Source of the DNA: Ruminococcus sp. | GTDB taxonomy: Bacteria; Bacillota; Clostridia; Oscillospirales; Ruminococcaceae | Direction of reading: 5' to 3' | DNA: 64,000 bases | NCBI GenBank assembly: GCA_017519415.1 | Contig: JAFWSI010000024.1 | Location: forward strand, 1 to 64,000 | Part shown: piece after piece, positions 8,384 through 17,306 of the stretch | Layout of the letters: each line of letters starts with the position of its first letter | Numbering within the stretch: position 1 is the stretch's first letter | The notes under the pieces: generated by a model | Seen by the model: the letters and a program-made list of their open reading frames with translations, nothing else | Told to the model about the DNA's origin: nothing | Databases searched by the model: none | Program-made: the position numbers and the translations under genes

Positions 8384-11300
8384 TTATATCTTTGTTATAT
8401 CCACAAGCTCAACATCGTTGATGGTCCTGCCAGATTCGAGCACCTTTACCAGTGATTTCGCCGTATCCACAGCCGTGAGACTGCATATGGAGCGCTCTAT
8501 GGACTTTCTTCTCATCTTTACGCTGTCGCGCTCGGGAAGCCTTCCCTTTGCGGAGGTGGAGATAACATAATGTATCTTGCCGCTGTCAAGGAGGGTTTCC
8601 ACATTCGGTACGCCGTCGGAGATCTTGCGGACAAGGTTCGCCGCTATCATGTTCCTGTGGAGCACGCTCTGTGTACCCGATGTTGCGTAGAGCTCGAAGC
8701 CCATCTGCTCGAACTTGTCCGCAATGGGAAGTATCTCCCTCTTGTCGCTGTCGCGGACGGATATGAGAACTCCGCCCTCCCGCTTCAGGTCGAAGCCTGC
8801 GGCGATAAGCCCCTTGAGGAGGGCGTCCTCGAGGTTCCTGCCGATACCGAGGCACTCGCCTGTGGACTTCATCTCGGGTCCCAGCATGGTGTCAACGTCG
8901 GTGAGCTTCTCAAATGAGAATACAGGCACCTTAACTGCAACATAGTCTCCCGCGGGGTAAAGTCCGCTCTGATAGCCCATTTCCCTGAGCTTTGCGCCGA
9001 ACATTATCTTTGTGGCGATGTCTACCATAGGTATGCCCGTTACCTTGCTGATATAGGGAACAGTTCTGGAAGAACGGGGGTTTACCTCGATAACGTATAC
9101 CTCGTGATTGTATACGACATACTGTATGTTCACAAGTCCGATAACGTTGAGCTCCTTGGCGAGAAGCCTTGTGTACTCAACGATTATGCGCTTGATACGG
9201 TCGGAAAGATGCTGTGCGGGATAAATGGATATGGAGTCGCCGGAGTGAACGCCCGCACGCTCGATATGCTCCATGATACCCGGGATAAGGTAGTCCTCGC
9301 CGTCGCAGATAGCGTCCACCTCCACCTCGGTGCCCATCATGTACTTGTCGATAAGGACGGGATTTTCGATATTGTGGCTCATGATGATGCCCATATACTC
9401 CTTTACGTCGGCGTCAGAGTGAGCGATTATCATGTTCTGTCCGCCGAGAACGTATGAGGGACGGAGAAGCACGGGATAGCCAAGGTCGTTTGCAGCAACA
9501 AGCGCCTCCTCGGTGTTCATTACCGTATGTCCCGCTGGTCTCGGTATGCCGCACTTTTCAAGGACCTCGTCGAAGCGCTCCCTGTCCTCTGCGGCGTCTA
9601 TCATGTCGGCGGAGGTACCCAGTATGCGAACTCCCATATCCGAGAGGTAGCGTGTCAGCTTGATAGCTGTCTGTCCGCCGAACTGCACTACAACGCCGTA
9701 GGGCTGCTCGGTCTCGATAATGGACTGAACGTCCTCCTTTGTCAGCGGATCGAAGTAAAGCCTGTCGCCTGTATCGAAGTCGGTGGAAACGGTCTCGGGG
9801 TTGTTGTTGCAGATAACAGCCTCGTAGCCAAGCTCTTTCAGCGTCCATACACAGTGTACGGAGCAGTAGTCGAACTCGATACCCTGTCCGATACGGATAG
9901 GACCGGAGCCGAATACGATGACCTTCTTCTTGCCCTTGTCGGTGCGCTCGATGAACTGCTTTGCTTCGTTCTCCTCGTCGAATGTGGAGTAGAAGTAAGG
10001 AGTCTCCGCCTTGAATTCACCTGCGCAAGTATCTACCATTTTATATACGGCGCTCCTGTGCTTGGGGCACTTCTGTCCCGATATGCGCTGGATAGTGCTG
10101 TCAAGATAGCCGTACTGCTTTGCAATATCGTACTTTTCCTCTGTGAGCTCGCCCTCAGCAAGCCATTTTTCAAGCTCAACAAGGTTCAGGAGCTTATAGA
10201 GGAACCAGTTGTCTATCATTGTTATCTCGTGTATCTCCTCGGGAGTTATACCGCGCTTTAACGCCTCAAATACGCAGAATGAGCGCTCGTCATCGATAAC
10301 ATGGAGCTTCTCCCGTATCTCCTCGGTGGAGAGCTTTTCAAGCTTTTTCAGGTTCATGGTGTCAAGACCCAGCTCTATGGAGCGGACAGCCTTCATCATG
10401 GCCTGCTCGAAGCTGGTACCGATAGCCATTACCTCGCCCGTGGCCTTCATCTGAGTGCCGAGGGTACGCTTTGCGTAAACGAACTTATCGAATGCCCACT
10501 TCGGGAACTTGATTACTACATAGTCCAGTGCAGGCTCAAAGCAGGCGTAGGTCTTGCCTGTTACCTGATTGATTATCTCGTCGAGAGTGTAGCCGATAGC
10601 TATCTTAGCGGCAGTCTTTGCTATGGGGTAGCCCGTAGCCTTTGAGGCCAGCGCTGAGGAACGGGAAACTCTCGGATTTACCTCGATAACGGCGTACTTG
10701 AAGCTGGTGGGGTGAAGTGCGAACTGGCAGTTGCAGCCGCCCTCGACTTTCAGCTCCTTGATGATGTTGATAGCCGCTGTACGGAGCATCTGGTACTCTC
10801 TGTCGCTGAGAGTTACGGCAGGCGCGATAACGATACTGTCGCCTGTGTGAACGCCCACGGGGTCGAAGTTCTCCATGGAGCATACTGTGATAACATTGCC
10901 CTTTGCGTCACGGATAACTTCAAACTCTATTTCCTTCCAGCCGCTTATGCACTTCTCAACAAGTATCTGTGTGATAGGTGAAAGGCGGAGTCCGTTGGTA
11001 GCGATGTCGCGGAGCTCCTCCTCGTTCTGGGCGATACCGCCGCCTGTTCCGCCGAGAGTGAAAGCGGGACGTACTATAACGGGATAGTGTATCACCTGTG
11101 CGAAGTCAACTGCGTCCTCAACGGTCTCGACTACCTTGGACGGAATAACAGGCTCGCCTATTTTCTCCATGGTGTCCTTGAAGGCCTGTCTGTCCTCGGC
11201 CTTGTGGATAGTCTCGGGATCAGCGCCGAGAAGCTTTACGTTGTGGCTGTCCAGGAAGCCCTCCTCTGCAAGCTGCATGGACAGGGTAAGTCCCGTCTGA

Positions 11301-11575
11301 CCGCCGAGAGTGGAGAGAAGACTGTCGGGCTTTTCCATTTCTATTATGCGCTTTACAACATCAAGGGTAAGGGGCTCTATATAGACCTTGTCTGCCATGG
11401 CCTTGTCAGTCATAATGGTGGCAGGGTTTGAGTTTACCAGGACTACCTCAAGTCCCTCCTGCTTCAGTGCGCGGCAGGCCTGAGTGCCTGCGTAGTCAAA
11501 TTCGGCAGCCTGTCCGATAACGATAGGACCTGAGCCGATTACAAGTACTTTTTTTATATCACTTCTGAGTGGCAT
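8384..11575 (-). CDS. carB: Carbamoyl-phosphate synthase large subunit (1063 aa)
   Basis: Makes carbamoyl phosphate from bicarbonate, ATP and ammonia supplied by CarA; the first step of pyrimidine (and arginine) synthesis. Two homologous ATP-grasp halves are visible, each opening with a G-S-G-P-I-x-I-G-Q motif (near residues 15 and 560), followed by a C-terminal MGS-like allosteric domain (about 940-1060) where UMP/ornithine control acts in the family. Length is normal. The ATG at 11575 has GGAGG about 8 bp upstream; an in-frame TTG at 11590 sits inside that site and is rejected. Last gene of the pyr operon, 75 bp after carA, with a short dispersed repeat in the gap. Confidence 0.97.
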   Translation of the reverse strand: MPLRSDIKKVLVIGSGPIVIGQAAEFDYAGTQACRALKQEGLEVVLVNSNPATIMTDKAMADKVYIEPLTLDVVKRIIEMEKPDSLLSTLGGQTGLTLSMQLAEEGFLDSHNVKLLGADPETIHKAEDRQAFKDTMEKIGEPVIPSKVVETVEDAVDFAQVIHYPVIVRPAFTLGGTGGGIAQNEEELRDIATNGLRLSPITQILVEKCISGWKEIEFEVIRDAKGNVITVCSMENFDPVGVHTGDSIVIAPAVTLSDREYQMLRTAAINIIKELKVEGGCNCQFALHPTSFKYAVIEVNPRVSRSSALASKATGYPIAKTAAKIAIGYTLDEIINQVTGKTYACFEPALDYVVIKFPKWAFDKFVYAKRTLGTQMKATGEVMAIGTSFEQAMMKAVRSIELGLDTMNLKKLEKLSTEEIREKLHVIDDERSFCVFEALKRGITPEEIHEITMIDNWFLYKLLNLVELEKWLAEGELTEEKYDIAKQYGYLDSTIQRISGQKCPKHRSAVYKMVDTCAGEFKAETPYFYSTFDEENEAKQFIERTDKGKKKVIVFGSGPIRIGQGIEFDYCSVHCVWTLKELGYEAVICNNNPETVSTDFDTGDRLYFDPLTKEDVQSIIETEQPYGVVVQFGGQTAIKLTRYLSDMGVRILGTSADMIDAAEDRERFDEVLEKCGIPRPAGHTVMNTEEALVAANDLGYPVLLRPSYVLGGQNMIIAHSDADVKEYMGIIMSHNIENPVLIDKYMMGTEVEVDAICDGEDYLIPGIMEHIERAGVHSGDSISIYPAQHLSDRIKRIIVEYTRLLAKELNVIGLVNIQYVVYNHEVYVIEVNPRSSRTVPYISKVTGIPMVDIATKIMFGAKLREMGYQSGLYPAGDYVAVKVPVFSFEKLTDVDTMLGPEMKSTGECLGIGRNLEDALLKGLIAAGFDLKREGGVLISVRDSDKREILPIADKFEQMGFELYATSGTQSVLHRNMIAANLVRKISDGVPNVETLLDSGKIHYVISTSAKGRLPERDSVKMRRKSIERSICSLTAVDTAKSLVKVLESGRTINDVELVDITKI

Positions 11576-11591
11576 ACTATTTACCTCCAAA

Positions 11592-11624
11592 TTAAGTTAT
11601 TAGTGAGTAGTGATTAGTGATTAG
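11592..11624. repeat. Short dispersed repeat copy A (TTAGTGATTAG type)
   Basis: Tandem ATTAGTGATTAGTG-type units in the carA-carB gap. Related copies occur at 12933-12957 (inverted) and 15934-15957, all around the pyr operon. Confidence 0.6.
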
Positions 11625-11650
11625 TTTCGATAAACAATCATCTGTGCTAA

Positions 11651-12751
11651 TTACTTCTTACTCATGGTATCAACAAAATCGTCAAACAAGTACGCTGTAT
11701 CCAGCGGTCCGCCGTGTGCTTCGGGGTGGAACTGGACCGTTCTTGCGTTGACTGAGGTATAGTGTATGCCCTCGCAGGTCTTGTCGTTTGCGTTTACATG
11801 GGATACCCGTCCCACTGACGGGTCTATGCTGTCCCCTACTACCGCGTAGCCGTGGTTCTGGCTGGTAACGTAGGTGAGACCGCTCTCAAGGTCGATAACG
11901 GGCTGGTTTGCTCCGCGGTGACCGTATTTCAGCTTCTCTGTCCTGCCGCCGTTGGCAAGAGCCATGAGCTGGTGGCCGAGACATATTCCGAATATGGGTA
12001 TCCCCAGCTTCTGTATCTCCTTTATATTCTCTATTATCTCAACATTCTCGGCAGGATCTCCCGGGCCGTTGGAGAACATTATTCCGTCTGGAGCAAGCTC
12101 CTTTATCTCTGCGGCAGTTGTGTAGGCAGGTACTACGATTACCTCACAGCCGCGCTTGAGAAGCTCCTGTCTGATATTGCGCTTGTAGCCGAAATCGAAC
12201 AGCGCCACGCGGAGCTTCTTCTCCTCGGGCTCGTAGGTGAGAGTCTCGAAGTTGGTGACGGAGCGTACTGCGTCCTTTACCGTAAAGGCACGGACCTTTT
12301 CGAGGAGCTCGTCCTTCTTTGCGTAGACGTCCTCGGTGGTTATGACTCCGTTCATAACTCCTGTCTCGCGGATAGTACGGGTAAGGCGTCTTGTGTCGAT
12401 GTTATTGATACCGACGATGTTGTGCTCCTTCAGGAAGTCGTTGATGTTGCCCTCGCTGCGGAAGTTGGAGGGGGCGTTGCACCACTCCCTTACGATATAG
12501 CCCGATACATAGGACTTAGCGGACTCGTTGTCCTGTGAGTTCACGCCGTAGTTTCCGATAAGGGGAAAGGTCTGTGTGACTATCTGTCCGTAGTAGCTGG
12601 GATCGGTGAGAGTTTCCTGATAGCCGGTGACTCCCGTGGTGAATACCACTTCTCCTATGACCGTACCCTTTGCACCGAAGCTCCTGCCCTCGAACACCTG
12701 TCCGTCGGCAAGCATAAGGTAAGCTTTTTCTCCCATGTTGAATAATGACAT
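11651..12751 (-). CDS. carA: Carbamoyl-phosphate synthase small (glutaminase) subunit (366 aa)
   Basis: Hydrolyses glutamine and passes ammonia to CarB. N-terminal CPSase_sm_chain domain (about 10-140, with TGVTGYQETLTDPSY) and C-terminal class I glutamine amidotransferase domain; the catalytic Cys lies in FGICLGHQ and the His/Glu pair in FHPEA near the C-terminus. Start ATG at 12751 has AGGAGG 8-9 bp upstream. The gap to pyrF (201 bp) carries a hairpin and a dispersed repeat but no clear T-tailed terminator, so it is probably still co-transcribed with pyrRCF. Confidence 0.96.
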   Translation of the reverse strand: MSLFNMGEKAYLMLADGQVFEGRSFGAKGTVIGEVVFTTGVTGYQETLTDPSYYGQIVTQTFPLIGNYGVNSQDNESAKSYVSGYIVREWCNAPSNFRSEGNINDFLKEHNIVGINNIDTRRLTRTIRETGVMNGVITTEDVYAKKDELLEKVRAFTVKDAVRSVTNFETLTYEPEEKKLRVALFDFGYKRNIRQELLKRGCEVIVVPAYTTAAEIKELAPDGIMFSNGPGDPAENVEIIENIKEIQKLGIPIFGICLGHQLMALANGGRTEKLKYGHRGANQPVIDLESGLTYVTSQNHGYAVVGDSIDPSVGRVSHVNANDKTCEGIHYTSVNARTVQFHPEAHGGPLDTAYLFDDFVDTMSKK

Positions 12752-12907
12752 TGTAAATTCCTCCTCGCGTTTTTATAGAGGTCGTATTATTGGTGTTGTG
12801 CGCTCTGTTCCACGCCATTGTGGAGAGAGCGTTTCAATGTTTATTTATATTTATTTGAAATGGAACGCCTTCACTTGCAAGGCATTCCCTGCTGTTATTT
12901 TTAGAAT

Positions 12908-12957
12908 GGGACGTCGGGGACGCCGTCCCCTACACTAAGCACTAATCACTAATCACT
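12908..12957. repeat. Hairpin plus short repeat copy B
   Basis: GGGACG (12908-12913) pairs with CGTCCC (12924-12929), followed by TACAC and an inverted copy of the CACTAATCACTAATCAC repeat. The repeat runs into the pyrF stop codon (12953-12955), so it supplies the end of that gene. Confidence 0.55.
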
Positions 12958-13879
12958 TCAAGTTAATGTACTGACATATATCATCTCTCATGCGGAGCAC
13001 CTCGCGGCGCGAAGCCTTTGCAAAGTCTCTCTCGTCGCAGCCATCTTTCTTGTATGCGCACATTACCGCGCGTGAGGAGTTCACGATAGCTCCGAGACCG
13101 TTTTCGTCAAAGCCGCCCTTCAAGCCCTCTGCTCCGCCGCCCTGTGCGCCGTAGCCCGGTACAAGGAACATGGTGTGGGGAAGTCTCTTTCTCAGCTCCG
13201 TGAGCATTTCGGGGTAGGTAGCTCCCACAACTGCGCCTACTGCGGAGTAGCCGTACTTTCCGCGGGTATCCTCGCCCCACTTCTCGCACATATCGCCCAT
13301 GCATTCGTAAATAGTGCGGCCGTCGGCAAGCTTCATGTCCTGCAATTCGCCCGAGGAGGGGTTGGAGGTCTTTACAAGGACGTATATGCCCTTATCGCGC
13401 TGGCGACAAACCCTGAGGAGAGGCTCAATGCCGTCTGTGCCGAGGTAGCCGTTCACCGTGAGGGCATCGGCTCCGAAGGCCTCAAGCTCGTTTTCCCCAA
13501 CAGAGGTAACGCCAAGATGTGCGTTTGAGTAGGCCTCCATTGTGGCGCCTATGTCGTTTCTCTTGCCGTCTGTCATAACGAACATACCGTTGAGCTTTGC
13601 GTATCGTATGGTCTTTTCAAGGGTCCTTATGCCGTAGTGGCCGTACATCTCATAGTATGCGGCCTGTGGCTTTATGGCGGGTACGATGTCGTGTATCTCG
13701 TCGATGATGGCCTGATTGAAGTCGAATATGGCCTTTGCGGCCGCCTTCAGGGTCCAGCCGTCGCTGTCAAGGTAGCGGCGCTGTATGAACTCGGGAACGT
13801 ACTCCAGCTTCGGATCGAGACCTACCACCGTAGGATTTTTTAGTTCGATTATCTTGTCGATAAGTCTGTCAAATGACAT
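12953..13879 (-). CDS. pyrF: Orotidine 5'-phosphate decarboxylase, long form (308 aa)
   Basis: Last step of UMP synthesis: decarboxylation of OMP. The catalytic Asp-Lys-Asp array is visible in TDGKRNDI (about residue 98-105), and the substrate phosphate site in the VPGYGAQGG segment near 245. About 300 residues and the sequence VVGLDPKLEYVPEF at the N-terminus mark the longer type-2 subfamily rather than the about 240-aa Bacillus type. ATG at 13879 is preceded by AGGAGG. It lies 17 bp after pyrC. The stop codon falls within a dispersed repeat. Confidence 0.95.
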   Translation of the reverse strand: MSFDRLIDKIIELKNPTVVGLDPKLEYVPEFIQRRYLDSDGWTLKAAAKAIFDFNQAIIDEIHDIVPAIKPQAAYYEMYGHYGIRTLEKTIRYAKLNGMFVMTDGKRNDIGATMEAYSNAHLGVTSVGENELEAFGADALTVNGYLGTDGIEPLLRVCRQRDKGIYVLVKTSNPSSGELQDMKLADGRTIYECMGDMCEKWGEDTRGKYGYSAVGAVVGATYPEMLTELRKRLPHTMFLVPGYGAQGGGAEGLKGGFDENGLGAIVNSSRAVMCAYKKDGCDERDFAKASRREVLRMRDDICQYINLK

Positions 13880-13896
13880 AGTTTCTCCTCCTGTAA

Positions 13897-15165
13897 TTAC
13901 ATTTCATTATATCTTATCTCGCCCTTTGATATAGTGACGAGAGGCTTTCCTGTGAGCTCCATGCCCTTGAAAACAGTGTTGTGTGATTTCGAGTGGAGCT
14001 TCTCGGGCTCAACTGTCCACTTTTTATTTATGTCAGCTATTACAAGGTCGGCAGTGCTGCCCACCTTTATGCTCGGTATGTCAAGTCCCAGTATCTTACG
14101 GGGATTCACGCACATGAGCTCAACTACCTTATGCAGGTCTATCTCCCCTGTGTGGTAAAGAGCTGTGAGGGTCGCAGCAAGAGATGTTTCAAGTCCCACA
14201 ACGCCGTTGGGAGCCTTTTCAAAGTCAGCCTTTTCCTCTGCGGCATGGGGAGCATGGTCTGTGATGATACAGTCTATGGTGCCGTCCTTTATGGCTTCGA
14301 TTATAGCCTTTATGTCCTCAGCCGTCCTCAGGGGCGGATTCATGCGGTAGTCCGCGTCGCGCTTCTCCAGTAGCTTATCCGTCAGCATGAAGTAATGGGG
14401 AGCTGTCTCGCAGGTGACCTTTACTCCTCTTGACTTTGCAAAGCGGATCATGGCAGCGCTGCCCTCCGTGGAAACGTGACATATATGTATCCTTGCGCCT
14501 ACCGACGAAGCTAGTATCATCTCACGGGCAGTTATGTAGTCCTCTGAAGCTCTGTCCATACCCTTGATGCCAAGCTTTGCAGAGGTCTCGCCCTTGTTCA
14601 TTATACCGCCGTTTATTATGCTGAGATCCTCGCAGTGGGAAGCCACGAGAAGTCCGTTCTCTTTGGAAAGTTCAAGTGCCTTACGCATATTTTCCGCGTT
14701 TTCCACAGGTCTGCCGTCGTCGGAGATACATATGCAGCCTGCCTCCCTGAGGGCTTCGTAGTCGCAGAGGCCATTTCCGCTCATGCCGCCTGTTATGCAG
14801 CCTACGGGGTAAACGTCAACTCCCGTGCCTTTAGCCTTGTCAATGATATAGCGGATAGTTTCGGGGTTATCGCAGGGGGGCTTTGTGTTGGGCATTGCAA
14901 GAACTCCCGTAACTCCTCCCGCAAGAGCAGCCGAGCAGCCCGTGAGTACATCCTCCTTATGGGTGAAACCGGGGTCCCGGAGATGTACGTGCATATCGAA
15001 CAGTGAGGGCATGAGTACAAGTCCCGTTCCGTCAATGACCGTGTCCGCCGCTTCCGTGATATTGCTGCCGAGCTTCTCGATCTTTCCGTTGTTTATGAAT
15101 ACGTCTGCTGTTATATCCGTTACGTTATCGACTGCACGGATATTCCTTATCAGGATAGATGCCAT
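13897..15165 (-). CDS. pyrC: Dihydroorotase, class I (422 aa)
   Basis: Zinc amidohydrolase that cyclises carbamoyl aspartate to dihydroorotate. The metal-binding motif DMHVHLRDPG (about 57-66), further ligands in SHCEDLS (about 180) and ICHVSTEGS (about 235), and the catalytic Asp in ITDHAPHA (about 305) are all present, so it is the active class rather than an inactive PyrC paralog. ATG at 15165 has a weak AGCGAGGA site. It sits 31 bp after pyrR and 17 bp before pyrF in one operon. pyrB, pyrD, pyrE and pyrK are not in this window. Confidence 0.95.
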   Translation of the reverse strand: MASILIRNIRAVDNVTDITADVFINNGKIEKLGSNITEAADTVIDGTGLVLMPSLFDMHVHLRDPGFTHKEDVLTGCSAALAGGVTGVLAMPNTKPPCDNPETIRYIIDKAKGTGVDVYPVGCITGGMSGNGLCDYEALREAGCICISDDGRPVENAENMRKALELSKENGLLVASHCEDLSIINGGIMNKGETSAKLGIKGMDRASEDYITAREMILASSVGARIHICHVSTEGSAAMIRFAKSRGVKVTCETAPHYFMLTDKLLEKRDADYRMNPPLRTAEDIKAIIEAIKDGTIDCIITDHAPHAAEEKADFEKAPNGVVGLETSLAATLTALYHTGEIDLHKVVELMCVNPRKILGLDIPSIKVGSTADLVIADINKKWTVEPEKLHSKSHNTVFKGMELTGKPLVTISKGEIRYNEM

Positions 15166-15196
15166 AGATTCCTCGCTTTCTGTTGGTAAGTATATT

Positions 15197-15718
15197 TCAG
15201 TATATCGCTACTCCGTCGCTGCCGTCTATTTCCTTAACGGAGACCCTTACGACCTCGCTGTGAGAAGTCGGAAGATTCTTTCCCACATAATCCGCACGTA
15301 TGGGGAGCTCCCTGTGACCGCGGTCGATAAGCACCGCAAGCTGTATGGAGCGCGGTCTGCCCCGCTTTATCAGCGCGTCTATGGCTGCGCGGGAGCTTCT
15401 TCCCGTAAATATAACGTCGTCAACGATGACGATATTCTTGTCGGTAATGTCAAAGGGTATCTCCGTCCGCTCGTTATCCCCTGCCGGTTTGCTGTCGTCG
15501 CGGTAGGGTGTTATGTCCAGCGAACCGAAGGGAACGGTATTCTTTTCAAGCTCCGAGAGCTTTGCGGCGATACGCCTTCCGATAGGTACTCCTCTTGAAA
15601 GGATACCGACTATGCAGAGATCCTCAGTGCCTTTATTGCGCTCGATTATCTCGTAGGAGATACGGGCGATAGCTCGCTGTACAGCCTTGTCGTCCATAAT
15701 CACACGCTTTGACTCCAT
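15197..15718 (-). CDS. pyrR: PyrR bifunctional attenuation protein / uracil phosphoribosyltransferase (173 aa)
   Basis: Senses UMP/UTP and binds the pyr mRNA leader so that the terminator forms; in the family it also has weak uracil phosphoribosyltransferase activity. The PRPP-binding loop VIVDDVIFTGRS is visible at about residue 92-103, and VGILSRGVPIGRRIA near residue 35. Length fits the family (about 175-180 aa). The ATG at 15718 has AAAGGAGA 9 bp upstream; a longer in-frame version to 15868 would run back through the attenuator and is rejected. First gene of the operon, directly after its own target in the leader. Confidence 0.95.
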   Translation of the reverse strand: MESKRVIMDDKAVQRAIARISYEIIERNKGTEDLCIVGILSRGVPIGRRIAAKLSELEKNTVPFGSLDITPYRDDSKPAGDNERTEIPFDITDKNIVIVDDVIFTGRSSRAAIDALIKRGRPRSIQLAVLIDRGHRELPIRADYVGKNLPTSHSEVVRVSVKEIDGSDGVAIY

Positions 15719-15739
15719 ACACTGTCTCCTTTCAGCAAC

Positions 15740-15769
15740 AAAAAATGCTCCCCGCATGGCAGGGAGCAT
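15740..15769 (-). terminator. Leader terminator of the pyr attenuator
   Basis: ATGCTCCC and GGGAGCAT (15745-15752 with 15762-15769) form a stem which, on the minus strand, is followed by six T residues. It lies in the 5' leader just before the pyrR ribosome binding site, where the pyr attenuator is expected. Confidence 0.85.
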
Positions 15770-15826
15770 ACTTACAGTTATAGCTATGGTTATAGTTATA
15801 TTCAGTATTTGCGAACGCGCCTTGCC

Positions 15827-15840
15827 GACCTCACGGGATC
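15827..15840 (-). promoter_or_regulatory. PyrR-binding loop in pyr leader RNA
   Basis: On the minus strand it reads GATCCCGTGAGGTC, matching the known PyrR target consensus ARUCCNGNGAGGYU. It lies between the promoter and the leader terminator. PyrR bound to UMP should favour termination and reduce the whole operon. Confidence 0.85.
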
Positions 15841-15872
15841 GATTTAAAGGGTAGTTTCCAATTAACACATCT

Positions 15873-15901
15873 ATTATATCACACTCGGAAACTCTTGTCC
15901 A
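15873..15901 (-). promoter_or_regulatory. Promoter of the pyr operon
   Basis: Minus strand: TGGACA (15896-15901), 17-bp spacer, TATAAT (15873-15878). Transcription should begin near 15866, giving a leader of about 150 nt before pyrR. Confidence 0.8.
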
Positions 15902-15933
15902 GTGATTTTATATTATTTTATTTATTTACTAAT

Positions 15934-15957
15934 TTAGTTATTAGTGATTAGTGATAA
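15934..15957. repeat. Short dispersed repeat copy C (TTAGTGATTAG type)
   Basis: TTAGTTATTAGTGATTAGTGATAA, cut here into its units ATTAGTG and ATTAGTG, lies between the divergent pyr and trmB promoters. Same family as the copies at 11592 and 12933. Confidence 0.55.
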
Positions 15958-15971
15958 CTTAACTTCCGATA

Positions 15972-16000
15972 TTGCTATTTCGGACATTGTATGTTATAAT
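15972..16000 (+). promoter_or_regulatory. Promoter of trmB
   Basis: TTGCTA (15972-15977), 17-bp spacer, TATAAT (15995-16000), followed by an RBS (GGAGGT) before the ATG at 16030. Confidence 0.75.
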
Positions 16001-16029
16001 GTAAATCAGTACGATCACGGAGGTAAAAA

Positions 16030-16692
16030 ATGAGAATTCGACACAAACCATGGGCAAAGCCCGAGCTGGAGGCTTGTCCCTTTTATATACAGGAACCGCA
16101 AAAGCAGATAGGTCACTGGAGAGAGCTCTTCCCCGACCCCGACAAGCCCCTCTATGTGGAGCTGGGCTGCGGAAAGGGCGGCTTCATATCCCAGGCTGCT
16201 CCCGCTCACCCCGAGGTGAATTTCATAGCTATGGACATCAAGAACGAAATGCTCGTCCTCGCAAAGCGAAAGCTGGAGGCTGCCTACGAGGAAAAGGGAG
16301 CTTCTCCCGACAATGTCCGCATAGCTATACAGAATATAGAGCGCCTTGAACTGGCATGGGACGAGAACGACCGCGCCGAGCGCATATATATCAACTTCTG
16401 CAACCCGTGGCCGAAAAAGAAGCACAAGAAACGCCGCCTCACCCACACCCGTCAGCTTGTGAACTATAAGAAGTTCCTACACGGGGAGCTGTGGTTCAAG
16501 ACCGACGACGACGAGCTTTTCGAGGAGTCCTTCGAGTACTTCGAGGAGGCGGGTTTCAGGATAAAGTACAAGACCTATGATCTCCACGCGGAAAGTCCGT
16601 ATGAAAACTTTGTAACAGAGCATGAGAAGATGTTCTCCGATGAGGGGAAGAAGATCAAATTCCTCATTGCAGAGCCCATAAGGGAGGATTAA
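16030..16692 (+). CDS. trmB: tRNA (guanine-N7-)-methyltransferase (220 aa)
   Basis: Methylates G46 in the variable loop of tRNAs using S-adenosylmethionine. The SAM-binding motif VELGCGKGGFI is at about residues 43-53; the acidic motif FIAMDIKNEML follows, and the family-specific segment YINFCNPWPKKKHKKRRL lies at about 119-136. Normal length. GGAGGT stands 7 bp before the ATG. The stop is followed at once by a small gene at 16694. Confidence 0.95.
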   Translation: MRIRHKPWAKPELEACPFYIQEPQKQIGHWRELFPDPDKPLYVELGCGKGGFISQAAPAHPEVNFIAMDIKNEMLVLAKRKLEAAYEEKGASPDNVRIAIQNIERLELAWDENDRAERIYINFCNPWPKKKHKKRRLTHTRQLVNYKKFLHGELWFKTDDDELFEESFEYFEEAGFRIKYKTYDLHAESPYENFVTEHEKMFSDEGKKIKFLIAEPIRED

Positions 16693-16693
16693 T

Positions 16694-16900
16694 ATGGAAT
16701 TCAAAAAGGAGCTTCACGGCATACATATCGAGGGCGGTTCCATGAAGACCGCAGGCAAGGGCAGTCTCAGCACCGCCGAGGACGTGCCTCAGAATATCCG
16801 CACCAAGACAGACCCCAAAAACGTTGCAAAGGCCGCTGCAAAAGCTGCCGCGCTCACGGGATTGGTGCTGCTCAGGCATAAGATGAAAAAGAGGAAATGA
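16694..16900 (+). CDS. Small hypothetical protein (68 aa)
   Basis: Not recognised. Basic protein with an Ala/Lys-rich stretch (about 45-60) that could form one short helix, and a KMKKRK tail. It starts 1 bp after the trmB stop codon, with a GGAGG site (16683-16687) at the end of trmB, which makes translation plausible. Codon use resembles the neighbours. Function cannot be stated. Confidence 0.6.
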   Translation: MEFKKELHGIHIEGGSMKTAGKGSLSTAEDVPQNIRTKTDPKNVAKAAAKAAALTGLVLLRHKMKKRK

Positions 16901-16933
16901 GCCGGCAGACTTTCGACCTTGAAAGGAAATGCT

Positions 16934-17182
16934 ATGTTCGATGTTGTTATAGTGATTTTGATAGAAATTGTTTCGATTTTCCTTCTTGTAAGACGTATAA
17001 TAAACGACCATAAAAAATCACAGATCAAGAAAAAAAGATTCTTTTATTATAAAGAAGAAAGCTTTTTTTCAAGAATTTATGAAATAAGGCTTGTTTACGG
17101 TATGCTGATAAGTCTTATACTCGGCTGTGCGGCATATGCTTATTTCAGGATAAGCGGCAAACTGGAAAATATCTTTTTCTGA
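16934..17182 (+). CDS. Small membrane protein (82 aa)
   Basis: Not recognised. Two hydrophobic segments (about 2-19 and 56-74) flank a strongly basic, aromatic-rich middle (about 28-45). The ATG at 16934 has GAAAGGA upstream; a TTG at 16919 is also in frame but less likely. The region is more AT-rich than trmB and uvrB, which may mean a different origin. It ends next to a repeat element. Confidence 0.5.
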   Translation: MFDVVIVILIEIVSIFLLVRRIINDHKKSQIKKKRFFYYKEESFFSRIYEIRLVYGMLISLILGCAAYAYFRISGKLENIFF

Positions 17183-17249
17183 GGGGCGACGGGACGTCGC
17201 CCCTACACAAGAAATTGCAGACAACTGTAGGGGCGGCGTTTCGCCGCCC
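17183..17249. repeat. Paired-hairpin intergenic repeat, MITE-like
   Basis: Two GC-rich hairpins, GGGGCGAC/GTCGCCCC (17183-17203) and GGGCGGCG/CGCCGCCC (17231-17249), flank a short AT-rich centre. CGCCCCTACA and TGTAGGGGCG face each other as terminal inverted repeats. A related hairpin plus TACAC occurs at 12908. The direct repeat CTCAACTTTCAACTCTCAAC follows at 17271-17290. Confidence 0.6.
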
Positions 17250-17306
17250 GTGTTGTATTTGAAAATAACTCTCAACTTTCAACTCTCAACTGAGAAAGGC
17301 GGTATT

